Positions 56,000-63,634 of a DNA stretch of 64,000 bases are shown in pieces (positions within the stretch are counted from its first letter, which is position 1; every line of letters begins with the position of its first letter). Under the pieces are notes generated by a model. It saw only the letters and a program-made list of their open reading frames with translations, was not told where the DNA came from and did not search any database. The stretch covers positions 269,927 to 333,926 of the forward strand of contig NZ_FZNY01000004.1 in assembly GCF_900188275.1 (NCBI RefSeq), read 5' to 3'. A program made the position numbers and the translations under genes. Source of the DNA: Dokdonia pacifica (GTDB taxonomy: Bacteria; Bacteroidota; Bacteroidia; Flavobacteriales; Flavobacteriaceae).

Positions 56000-58003
56000 T
56001 TAAAATTTCCAAATACCGTACAATTGTATTTGTGATTGAGGCTCGTTAAAGTTATACACATATCGTATGCCTCCACTAGGCCCAATACGTACACCTCCAA
56101 AATTTGCACCTACAAACCAACCTGCTTGAAAGTTTCCTATGCCTTTGTCACATTTGGTTTCTTGAAAGGTGTCTTGGGTTTCATCTCGTATTTCTCCTTC
56201 TCCAGGAATGACCAATGAAAATTCTCCCGAAGTACGGCTATCACATTGTCTACTCAAATCTAATTTGAGTTGAGGACCTGTTCCAATAGCAACAAAATTA
56301 TTGAGATTATAGCGATAGGATATAGGGACAAGGTAGGTAGTAATATTTTGAGAATCTGCCTGCTCAGTAAATCGAGTAAGGCTTTCTATACCAATATCAT
56401 TTACTTCACTTACCTCAAAATTACGTAAAGTCTCAAAAGACGATGCAGAAAAGAAAAGCTCTGCTTGTAAATACCCGCGATATGACTTGAAAGGCGATAT
56501 CGTTACTCCAGCAAATACCTCACGAGCATTATCTACATTAGGATTGAAAATATATCCTGCTTTTGCACCTATAGAAATACCAGGCATAAATCGAGTCGTA
56601 CTATAATTTGTATAAATAGGCTCGTTTTTGTCAAAGTAAATGGCTGTACGACTACGTGTTTTCTTTTTGTGAAAGTCTTTTCCAAACTTCATAGAATATT
56701 TTACGAATCCTTTTGTAGAGTCACGTTCGGTTACATTTTTTTGAGCAGTTCCAGGTAGATATATTTTCTTAAATGTAAAGATGATTTTGTCTTTTTTGAA
56801 AATAGTGTCTAAGCATGAATAATCAACTTCGCGACCCTTTGGGCAGATACGACATAGGGGATACATGTCTTCTACTTTTAAGGTTGATTTATCAAACATT
56901 TCAGGCGTGTCTACTTCTAGCCTGATGGTGTTTGCAGGTCCTTCTCCATCATTTTGAAAGCGAACTTTAAATTTAAGTCGTTTAAATCGTACTAGACGAT
57001 AGTTCATTAACGTACCATTGGAAGACATTTTATTAGGATCATGCGAAGTGACAATTTCCATTTCAGTGTCTTTTATTGTATGATTTTCATAGTTCTCATC
57101 AGGAACATATACACTTCGTAGCGTAACAATAGCACTGGTGTCTTTAATCATTTCTGGAGTAGTCTCTAACGTCCTAAAAATATTGCGCTCTTCTCCAGGT
57201 TGCATATCTTTAAATTCTATTACTTGACTGTTGCGATACAAAGCTTTTGACTCATCTATCGTATTTAAAAGGTTTGTTTTTTTTACGCTGTCGCGAAAAG
57301 ATAGCTTTGGTTTTTCTATTGGAGAGCTGTCTGTCGATGTTAGATATTCTGATGAAAAGTCAATACCAGCATTAGTGGTAATTAATTGCTCTTCTACAAT
57401 CGATTCGTTATGATGAAGGCGTGTGTCTTTAAGTGTAAAATTGTCATTTTTAAAAGCGTCGTCATTGTAAAAGAGATATAACTTTCCGCTTGTGGTGTAG
57501 TCTTTAGTGTTTTTATAACTGGTGATGACAACAAGTTCTTGCTCAGGCACAGGATCGCGATTGGTTTTTATGATTAAATTCTCATCAAGTTGAAATGGAG
57601 ATTCTTTTACAGAAGGATCTGTATCTATACTGGATTGATCATTTTGATCGTCAGCAATAGTAACGCTTTTGGGTCTACTAGCAGGAGGCTTGCCATTTGC
57701 ATAGTTATTGGTACTCCATAATCGAACTTCGTAGTCACCACTTTTCTTATAATTATGTTGCGGACTTTTTTCATTGCTGTAATTCCCATCACCAAATTCC
57801 CAGTAATACGTATAGTATGCTTTTGGCGCACCTGCGATTTGATTAAGTTCGGGCATTGTTGCTCCATAGGTGACTTTATTACCAAGCACATCATAAAATA
57901 TAGGAGCACTTCGAGTAAGTGTATCTTGTGTAGTTGTTTGCGAATGACTAACCCATGCGAACGCACTTATAAGGAATATCGTTATAAAATATCTTTTTGA
58001 CAT
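56000..58003 (-). CDS. PKD-domain protein with C-terminal outer-membrane beta-barrel
   Basis: A 667-residue protein with a signal peptide ending at SHSQ. A PKD domain (about 55-118) shows YYWEFGDGNYSNEKSPQHNYKKSGDYEVRLWS. The middle (about 150-460) resembles DUF11-type surface domains (TSHDPNKMSSNG, VRFQNDGEGPANTIRLEV) and has a CxxC-containing insertion (CRICPKG). The C-terminal ~190 residues look like an outer-membrane barrel ending in IQLYGIWKF. It could be a surface receptor or scaffold for the neighbouring lipoproteins. It is spaced 3 bp from genes on both sides, so it belongs firmly to the CHAT operon. No known function. Confidence 0.75.
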   Translation of the reverse strand: MSKRYFITIFLISAFAWVSHSQTTTQDTLTRSAPIFYDVLGNKVTYGATMPELNQIAGAPKAYYTYYWEFGDGNYSNEKSPQHNYKKSGDYEVRLWSTNNYANGKPPASRPKSVTIADDQNDQSSIDTDPSVKESPFQLDENLIIKTNRDPVPEQELVVITSYKNTKDYTTSGKLYLFYNDDAFKNDNFTLKDTRLHHNESIVEEQLITTNAGIDFSSEYLTSTDSSPIEKPKLSFRDSVKKTNLLNTIDESKALYRNSQVIEFKDMQPGEERNIFRTLETTPEMIKDTSAIVTLRSVYVPDENYENHTIKDTEMEIVTSHDPNKMSSNGTLMNYRLVRFKRLKFKVRFQNDGEGPANTIRLEVDTPEMFDKSTLKVEDMYPLCRICPKGREVDYSCLDTIFKKDKIIFTFKKIYLPGTAQKNVTERDSTKGFVKYSMKFGKDFHKKKTRSRTAIYFDKNEPIYTNYSTTRFMPGISIGAKAGYIFNPNVDNAREVFAGVTISPFKSYRGYLQAELFFSASSFETLRNFEVSEVNDIGIESLTRFTEQADSQNITTYLVPISYRYNLNNFVAIGTGPQLKLDLSRQCDSRTSGEFSLVIPGEGEIRDETQDTFQETKCDKGIGNFQAGWFVGANFGGVRIGPSGGIRYVYNFNEPQSQIQLYGIWKF
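57287..57300. repeat. Degenerate iterated palindrome, coding (SFRDS)
   Basis: GCTGTCGCGAAAAG, two changes from consensus, in the PKD/barrel gene. Confidence 0.7.
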
Positions 58004-58006
58004 GAC

Positions 58007-58993
58007 TTATAGTGAGTTAATTAATGTTATGAGTTGATCTTCGGTAGTTTCACTTGTGTTGGTGGTTGCTCCAATAACACTTTGTGTTACACTTATTTCA
58101 GAGGTGTCTATTATGTAGATTCCGTCTTGTCTTGAAACAAAAATAAGCTCTCCTTGGGTGTCTACTGGAATCTCATTATAAACTTCACTAAATACACCCA
58201 GATTTGTATCGTATTGTTCAAATAGACTCACCGTAATTTTATTATTAGTATAGCTAAGAAATACATTGCTATTAGTGTTATTAAATCCTGCGGGAGGGAC
58301 ATTGTATACTGTAGTCCTTTGATTATTGTCTGGGTTAAATTGTGCAATATTATACCAACCCGTTTGTGAGGTAATACCGCTATATCCTGAGGTAGTATTG
58401 CCAATAGGATCTATTATTTCACTAGGGAAAGCAATACCTGTGTTTTCCCAAGTAACCATACATTCTATAGTTGCGCAAGAAGGAGAACTAAAAAATAATT
58501 GCTCTTGTGCATTGTTTTCTTCAGGAATAAAAACTTGTATTTCTCCTTGTATAACTACAGGATCATTATTAAAACGGATGTCAAAAAACAGTAGCCCTTC
58601 ACTTAATGTAGGTTCTATGCTTCCTGAAGAATTACGTGTATTGGTAGATAGTTGACAGGCAACTACATCGCCTGAAGTAAACATTTCTAATAAACTTACT
58701 TCTACTTGACCGTCTATAGGTGTTCCGTCTTGATTAAATAATGATTGAGCAGGAATAGAAATAGTTCCTCCTTGATCTCCTGTGATTTGCCCTCCTTCAA
58801 ACCCTTGTATACTGAATGTTTGAACTTTAGGTAATCTACAATCTAAAAGGCTTGTGTTATAATCTGTTCCGTCTATTGGAGTGATGGCATTTGGAGTTTC
58901 AATGATGCCTTCTTCACAATCATGGTCTTCAGAACAACTTATAGCTAGGTACCCCACCAAAACTAGCGTGAGTAAGAATTGGGCATATTTCAT
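58007..58993 (-). CDS. Lipoprotein with ZU5-like domain (second of two paralogues)
   Basis: A 328-residue lipoprotein (lipobox LAISCS near residue 20). Residues of about 60-150 (GFEGGQITGDQGGTISIPAQSLF, GQVEVSLLEMF) fit a ZU5-like beta-sandwich, and the rest has no clear family. It shares layout and several blocks (TGWYNIAQFN, PAGFNNTNSNVFLSY, IYIIDTSEISV) with the upstream lipoprotein, so the two are paralogues. It ends 3 bp before the PKD/barrel gene. The ZU5 label is inference from pattern and needs a profile search. Confidence 0.7.
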   Translation of the reverse strand: MKYAQFLLTLVLVGYLAISCSEDHDCEEGIIETPNAITPIDGTDYNTSLLDCRLPKVQTFSIQGFEGGQITGDQGGTISIPAQSLFNQDGTPIDGQVEVSLLEMFTSGDVVACQLSTNTRNSSGSIEPTLSEGLLFFDIRFNNDPVVIQGEIQVFIPEENNAQEQLFFSSPSCATIECMVTWENTGIAFPSEIIDPIGNTTSGYSGITSQTGWYNIAQFNPDNNQRTTVYNVPPAGFNNTNSNVFLSYTNNKITVSLFEQYDTNLGVFSEVYNEIPVDTQGELIFVSRQDGIYIIDTSEISVTQSVIGATTNTSETTEDQLITLINSL

Positions 58994-59072
58994 AATATGG
59001 ATCGTTAGTTAGATGCAAAAGGGGGGATAATGCATCTTAAATATAGGTAAAAACTATGAATGTTAATAAAAG

Positions 59073-59113
59073 AGACAGACCTCAAAGTCAATAAGGCTTT
59101 GAGGCTAGTCTTC
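59073..59113 (-). terminator. Attenuator-like stem-loop between the two lipoprotein genes
   Basis: CCTCAAAG (59080-59087) pairs with CTTTGAGG (59097-59104), and AGAC/GTCT adds partial pairing outside it. The T-tract on the minus strand is weak (CTTTTATT), so partial read-through into the CHAT operon is likely. Confidence 0.6.
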
Positions 59114-59129
59114 GTTTTATATATTATTT

Positions 59130-60176
59130 TTAAGGTAATGCATTGATTAATGCTGTTAAACCAGCTTCTGTTGTTGTTTGTGTAGTAGTGATAATTTCAA
59201 TATGATCTGTTCCAATTGTTGCACTTTGAATAGCATATACATAATCACCATCTTGTACAGATACAAATATAAAATGTACTTCTAGTCCTATAGGCATTTG
59301 TCCATAATGTTCTGTAAACATATCTAAATCGGTATCGTACGTATCAAAAAAGGCTAATGCATTTGGCTCTCCGTCATAAGAAACATATACCGCACTATTG
59401 GTTTCATTAAACCCTTCTGGAACATCTACATATACTAATGTTTTAGGATCTTCATAAGCCCACCATCTATCTAAATTTGTCCATCCAAAGTTGGTAAGTG
59501 GAGCAAAGTATGCTGAAGTCCATGTTCCATCTGCGTTTTGAATTTCGCCTCCTTGTATGTTAGCATTTTCATCTTCTTCCCATACAACATCACAGTCTAG
59601 TCTATCACAATCTTCTGGTAAGAAAACAGTCATCTCAGGATCAAAATCGGCTGTAGGAGCAGTTAAGCCAAATGGAGTTTCAGCAACAAGTTGATTCCCA
59701 TCTTGCGTTGCATTGATATAAAATTCGCCCCCAGAGATAATAGAAACAATATCGCCGTTATCTCTTTTTCCATTTGTAGGTAAATTTTGAGTAAGCATAT
59801 CTGCTCTACTGTAAATTTCAATAAATTCAATAGCTACATCTCCAGATACTAATTCTCCTCCTAGGAATGTAAGTGCATTAGGAGGGAAGTGTAGTTGGGT
59901 TCCATTGTTTCCTATAATAGTTCCTCCCGTAGTTGCATCTATTGTAAAGTGTTGAATAGCATTTTCACGTGCTTCTATAATACTGTTTGCATATTCTAAT
60001 CCTCCAAATATTTGTACAGTATCATCTGGTAATTCGGTTATTATATCTGCGTCATCATTCGTTTCACAGCTTATCATTCCTATAAGTGATAATAAACATA
60101 AAGCAATTAGTTTAGTTACGGAGTACACATTCATACTATTTTTCTGATTTGTGTCATTAAAGTTTGTTGTTTTCAT
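59130..60176 (-). CDS. Lipoprotein with ZU5-like domain (first of two paralogues)
   Basis: A 348-residue lipoprotein. A start at the internal methionine in NSMNVYSVTK (about residue 15) would give a more normal signal peptide before the lipobox GMISCE. The domain TTGGTIIGNNGTQLHFPPNAL...GDVAIEFIEIY fits a ZU5-like sandwich. It is followed by FGWTNLDRWWAYEDP and PEGFNETNSAVYVSYDG, homologous to the next gene. It is divergent from the sigma-factor gene with 116 bp between them and is a plausible sigma target. Confidence 0.7.
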   Translation of the reverse strand: MKTTNFNDTNQKNSMNVYSVTKLIALCLLSLIGMISCETNDDADIITELPDDTVQIFGGLEYANSIIEARENAIQHFTIDATTGGTIIGNNGTQLHFPPNALTFLGGELVSGDVAIEFIEIYSRADMLTQNLPTNGKRDNGDIVSIISGGEFYINATQDGNQLVAETPFGLTAPTADFDPEMTVFLPEDCDRLDCDVVWEEDENANIQGGEIQNADGTWTSAYFAPLTNFGWTNLDRWWAYEDPKTLVYVDVPEGFNETNSAVYVSYDGEPNALAFFDTYDTDLDMFTEHYGQMPIGLEVHFIFVSVQDGDYVYAIQSATIGTDHIEIITTTQTTTEAGLTALINALP

Positions 60177-60292
60177 AATGATATTAATTTGATGTTTTGT
60201 TTTTTGTTTTACACCCTTATATCATCAGTGGTTTTATATTGTTACCCTTTTTCTAGAACTTTTTTTTATATTTACTCGCAAATGCAGTAAAT

Positions 60293-60877
60293 ATGGGAGA
60301 TTACGAAGTGCATACTGATCAGAAATATGTGCAGGCATTACTTGAAAATGACAATAGACTCATCGCCGAAATATATACTCGTTTTGCTCCTAAGGTTGTT
60401 GGATATATTCAAAAAAATAATGGGAATGAATCTGCTGCAAGAGATATTATTCAAGAAGCTCTTATTACTATTTATGATCAAGCAAAAACAAAAGGATTAA
60501 CACTTAGTTGTCCTTTTGATGCCTACTTTTTTTTGATATGTAAACGAAAGTGGCTTAATTTTTTGAAAAAAAATAAACCCACAGGGGTAACAATTAATGA
60601 AGAGGTTACATCTATAGATACAAATGTACAACAGCAAGCAGATGAAACCGCCTTGTATGAAGGCAGAGCAAGTTTATTTAATCAAATGCTAGAGCAAATG
60701 GGTGACGCCTGTAAGAAACTGTTAAAGCTTAGTTTTTCTATTAAATCTATGGAAGAAGTGGCAAAAAAACTAACAGTTTCTTATGCATATGCTCGGAAGA
60801 AAAAATCACTTTGTATAGGTAAACTTACTAAAATGGTGCAAGAATCTGCGCAGTACCAAACCCTTAAAAATCTATAG
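60293..60877 (+). CDS. ECF-like sigma-70 family sigma factor
   Basis: A 194-residue protein with sigma region 2 at about 20-95 (YTRFAPKVVGYIQKNNGNESAARDIIQEALITIYDQ; the DIIQEALI stretch is the core-binding helix). Region 4 lies at about 135-185 (CKKLLKLSFSIKSMEEVAKKLTVSYAYARKKKSLCIGKL). It directs RNA polymerase to a dedicated promoter set. The next gene, 2 bp on, encodes a membrane protein with anti-sigma-like topology. Its divergent neighbour is the first lipoprotein gene, so the CHAT operon is the obvious candidate regulon. Confidence 0.88.
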   Translation: MGDYEVHTDQKYVQALLENDNRLIAEIYTRFAPKVVGYIQKNNGNESAARDIIQEALITIYDQAKTKGLTLSCPFDAYFFLICKRKWLNFLKKNKPTGVTINEEVTSIDTNVQQQADETALYEGRASLFNQMLEQMGDACKKLLKLSFSIKSMEEVAKKLTVSYAYARKKKSLCIGKLTKMVQESAQYQTLKNL

Positions 60878-60879
60878 TC

Positions 60880-61614
60880 ATGGACGAGAAAACCATACTA
60901 CTGTTTGACGATTATCTCCAAGGAGCACTCTCTCCAGAGGAAAAAGATCGATTAGAATTAAGACTAAAAACAGAACCAGAACTCAAAGATGCATTTACAA
61001 TTTTTAAAGATTTAAATGGTCATTTAAGTCATCAGTTTTCTGATGAAAGAACAAGCTTTAAAGATACGCTGGAGACCCTAGCAGATAAGCATTTAAAAAC
61101 TACCGAAGCGCCTAAGAAGGACGTAAAGGTTATTTCTTTTAGACCCTTACGCTATCTCGTTGCTGCTTCTGTTATCGTATTGTTTGGTGTGACTTTTTGG
61201 TTTCAAATGCAAGATGTGGGCTATGACGATTACTCTTTTAAAGGGAGTATAGACTTGGTAGAAAGGGGAGGTGATGAGTCCGCTTTCGCGAAAGCGGAAA
61301 AAGCTTTTAACGAAGGTTTATATACAGATGCTATCTCATACTTTGATGACATTATAGGAAATGATCCCGACAATACTCAAGTGCTATTTTATAAAGGAAT
61401 TGCGCTGGTAGAAACAGAAGACTATGTAAATGCCACATCGATTTTTACAAAACTAAGTAATGGAAATTCTGTTTTTAAATACAAGGCACAATGGTATAAT
61501 GCTCTTAATTTTTTAAAGCAAGAAAATATAGAGCAGTGTAAACAAATCCTATTGAAGCTACCTCCAGAAGCAGAAAATTATAATGAAGCACAAGAACTTC
61601 TTAAAAAACTATAA
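60880..61614 (+). CDS. Membrane TPR protein, probable anti-sigma factor
   Basis: A 244-residue protein. The cytoplasmic N-terminus (1-85, FDDYLQGALSPEEKDRLELRL) resembles that of Bacteroidota anti-sigma proteins. One transmembrane helix spans 91-109, and periplasmic TPR repeats follow at about 130-240 (AFAKAEKAFNEGLYTDAISYFDDII). No zinc-binding His/Cys motif is seen. It is encoded 2 bp after the sigma gene. A periplasmic TPR domain could sense partners or be a cleavage target of the periplasmic CHAT protease. The palindrome at 61282 encodes AFAKA at 135-139, at the start of the first TPR. Confidence 0.75.
   Translation: MDEKTILLFDDYLQGALSPEEKDRLELRLKTEPELKDAFTIFKDLNGHLSHQFSDERTSFKDTLETLADKHLKTTEAPKKDVKVISFRPLRYLVAASVIVLFGVTFWFQMQDVGYDDYSFKGSIDLVERGGDESAFAKAEKAFNEGLYTDAISYFDDIIGNDPDNTQVLFYKGIALVETEDYVNATSIFTKLSNGNSVFKYKAQWYNALNFLKQENIEQCKQILLKLPPEAENYNEAQELLKKL
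61282..61295. repeat. Iterated palindrome, coding (AFAKA frame)
   Basis: Perfect copy with 18-bp symmetry (61280-61297) in the anti-sigma-like gene. Confidence 0.95.
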
Positions 61615-61658
61615 GTATTAGGTTAGGTTGTGTGCTGTGCTATTTCTATTTTTGAGCC

Positions 61659-62438
61659 ATGCAATTTACAGATACCCATACCCATTTATATAGCGAGGCT
61701 TTTGATGAAGATCAAGATGCAATGATTCAACGTGCTATTGAAACTGGCGTAACCCGTTTTTTTATCCCTGCTATAGATTCTGAATATACAGAACGTATGT
61801 ATAGGCTGGAAGCTACGTATCCAAATCAAGTGTTTTTAATGATGGGCTTACATCCTACGCATGTCAAAGAAAATTACGAAGAAGAACTAGCACATGTGGA
61901 GGCTCAATTTGCAAAACGATCATTTTATGCAGTAGGTGAGATCGGAATAGATTTGTATTGGGATAAGAGTACTTTGGAGATTCAGAAAGATGCATTCAAG
62001 AGGCAAATTCAACTTGCTAAGAAATATAGACTTCCTATAGTTATACATTGTCGAGAAGCTTTTGATGAGGTTTTTGAAGTTTTAGAAAGTGAAAAAGGAG
62101 ACGACTTGTTTGGGATCTTTCATTGTTTTACGGGTACCAAAGAACAAGCATTGCAAGCTATAGGGTATAATATGAAGTTAGGAATAGGAGGAGTGGTAAC
62201 ATTTAAAAATGGAAAGATTGATCAGTTTTTATCTGAAATACCTATATCTCATATTGTTTTAGAAACTGATGCTCCATATTTAAGTCCAGTGCCTTATAGA
62301 GGAAAACGTAATGAGAGTAGTTATGTAAAGTTAGTTGCTGAAAAATTAGCGACTATTTATCAAAAACCACTAGATGAAATTGCTAAAATAACTTCGGAAA
62401 ATGCGGATGCTGTTTTTATGAATGTAAAAACAACTTAA
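61659..62438 (+). CDS. tatD: TatD-family metal-dependent deoxyribonuclease
   Basis: A 259-residue cytoplasmic hydrolase with the TatD metal ligands: DTHTHLY at 4-10, GEIGIDLYWD with its glutamate, IVIHCREA, FHCFTGT and the aspartate in LETDAPYLSP. Length is normal. TatD proteins act as 3'-5' exonucleases in DNA repair and quality control. It lies 44 bp after the anti-sigma-like gene. A TATTTTTG -7-like box ends 5 bp before the ATG, so it may have its own, nearly leaderless, promoter. Confidence 0.93.
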   Translation: MQFTDTHTHLYSEAFDEDQDAMIQRAIETGVTRFFIPAIDSEYTERMYRLEATYPNQVFLMMGLHPTHVKENYEEELAHVEAQFAKRSFYAVGEIGIDLYWDKSTLEIQKDAFKRQIQLAKKYRLPIVIHCREAFDEVFEVLESEKGDDLFGIFHCFTGTKEQALQAIGYNMKLGIGGVVTFKNGKIDQFLSEIPISHIVLETDAPYLSPVPYRGKRNESSYVKLVAEKLATIYQKPLDEIAKITSENADAVFMNVKTT

Positions 62439-62590
62439 ACTTAGTCTATATATAATAGAGTAAACTGAAATAATTTTGTTTCTTTTGTGGCTAGTAACCT
62501 AAATGTACTATTATCTCCATATTTGATCACATACGACCCTATCATGATAGTGAAGTAAATGAAGCTTTACAACAAGCTTCTAGGCATCCT

Positions 62591-63634
62591 ATGTTTAAAG
62601 TGTTATTACAGTTTACATTTCCAGATGCATCTAAAAAAGAAATTCAGGAGGTATTATTGCAATGCCATTCTATTCATGATTTTCAAACAAAGGTCATTTA
62701 TAAATCTGTACAGAATTTATTAGCAAAAAGTTCTGAAGGTTTTTCGACAGCAGGTTTTGATAAGTTAACACCCAATAAGCCCTATTTTTATATATCAAAT
62801 CATCGTGATATTGTATTAGATACTTCATTGATTAATGTAGGCTTAATAGATAATGGATTGATCACAACAGCATCGGCCATAGGAGATAACTTGGTTCAGA
62901 AAGATTTCTTAATGGCATTATCTAGGCTAAATAGAAATTTTTTGGTATTGCGTAATCAATCTCCTCGAGAATTACTGAAAAGTTCAAAGCTCTTATCTGA
63001 TTACATGAAGTTTTTATTATCAGAAGGTAGATCTGTTTGGATGGCGCAAAGGGAAGGGCGAACAAAAGATGGAAATGATTTAACACAGCAAGGTGTTCTT
63101 AAGATGATTACAATGGCTAGGGGTAAAACTCCCTTATTACAATATATAAAGGAGTTAGATATTGTTCCTATTGCTATTTCTTATGAATATGATCCTACAG
63201 ATATTTTAAAAGTTCCTGAAATTGTCGCAAAACAGGAGAATGTCCCTTATATAAAAACAAATAATGAAGATTTTAATAGCATCTTAAAAGGTGCTTTAGG
63301 ATTTAAAAAACGTATTCATATAGAAGCGGCTCCTTTAGATCCGTCTATTTATGATCAAATAGATAAAGAAGAGCAAAGTGATAATGAAAAATTAAAACGA
63401 TTAGCTTCAGAAATAGATAAGAGTATACATAGTCATTATAAACTATGGCCTACTAATTATATAGCCTACGATTTATATCATAATACGACACAGTATGCTT
63501 CTCATTATGATGAGAAAGAGTTACGTCACTTTGAAAGACGTTTAGAACGTAGAGTTAATAAAGAGAATCAATTAGAAATTGATAGTTTCTTATTAATGTA
63601 TGCAAACCCTGTAATTAATACATCTAAGTTATGA
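62591..63634 (+). CDS. 1-acyl-sn-glycerol-3-phosphate acyltransferase family protein
   Basis: A PlsC-like acyltransferase for phospholipid or lipid synthesis. The catalytic motif is FYISNHRDIVLDTS and the second motif is WMAQREGRTKDGND. From the first ATG it has 347 residues. However, the frame is open upstream to 62498, and codons from 62519 spell IFDHIRPYHDSEVNEALQ, which looks like genuine protein sequence of this family. No ATG, GTG or TTG is available there, only ATT, ATC or ATA. Either a rare start codon is used or a base is wrong near 62503, where an out-of-frame ATG sits. Its stop overlaps the asparaginase start (ATGA). Confidence 0.85.
   Translation: MFKVLLQFTFPDASKKEIQEVLLQCHSIHDFQTKVIYKSVQNLLAKSSEGFSTAGFDKLTPNKPYFYISNHRDIVLDTSLINVGLIDNGLITTASAIGDNLVQKDFLMALSRLNRNFLVLRNQSPRELLKSSKLLSDYMKFLLSEGRSVWMAQREGRTKDGNDLTQQGVLKMITMARGKTPLLQYIKELDIVPIAISYEYDPTDILKVPEIVAKQENVPYIKTNNEDFNSILKGALGFKKRIHIEAAPLDPSIYDQIDKEEQSDNEKLKRLASEIDKSIHSHYKLWPTNYIAYDLYHNTTQYASHYDEKELRHFERRLERRVNKENQLEIDSFLLMYANPVINTSKL

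Noticed and set aside
60239-60274. Housekeeping promoter for the sigma gene (TTG at 60239, TATATTTA at 60267)
   Set aside because: The gap of 25 nt is longer than usual for the -33/-7 pair, and the -7 box lacks the final G.
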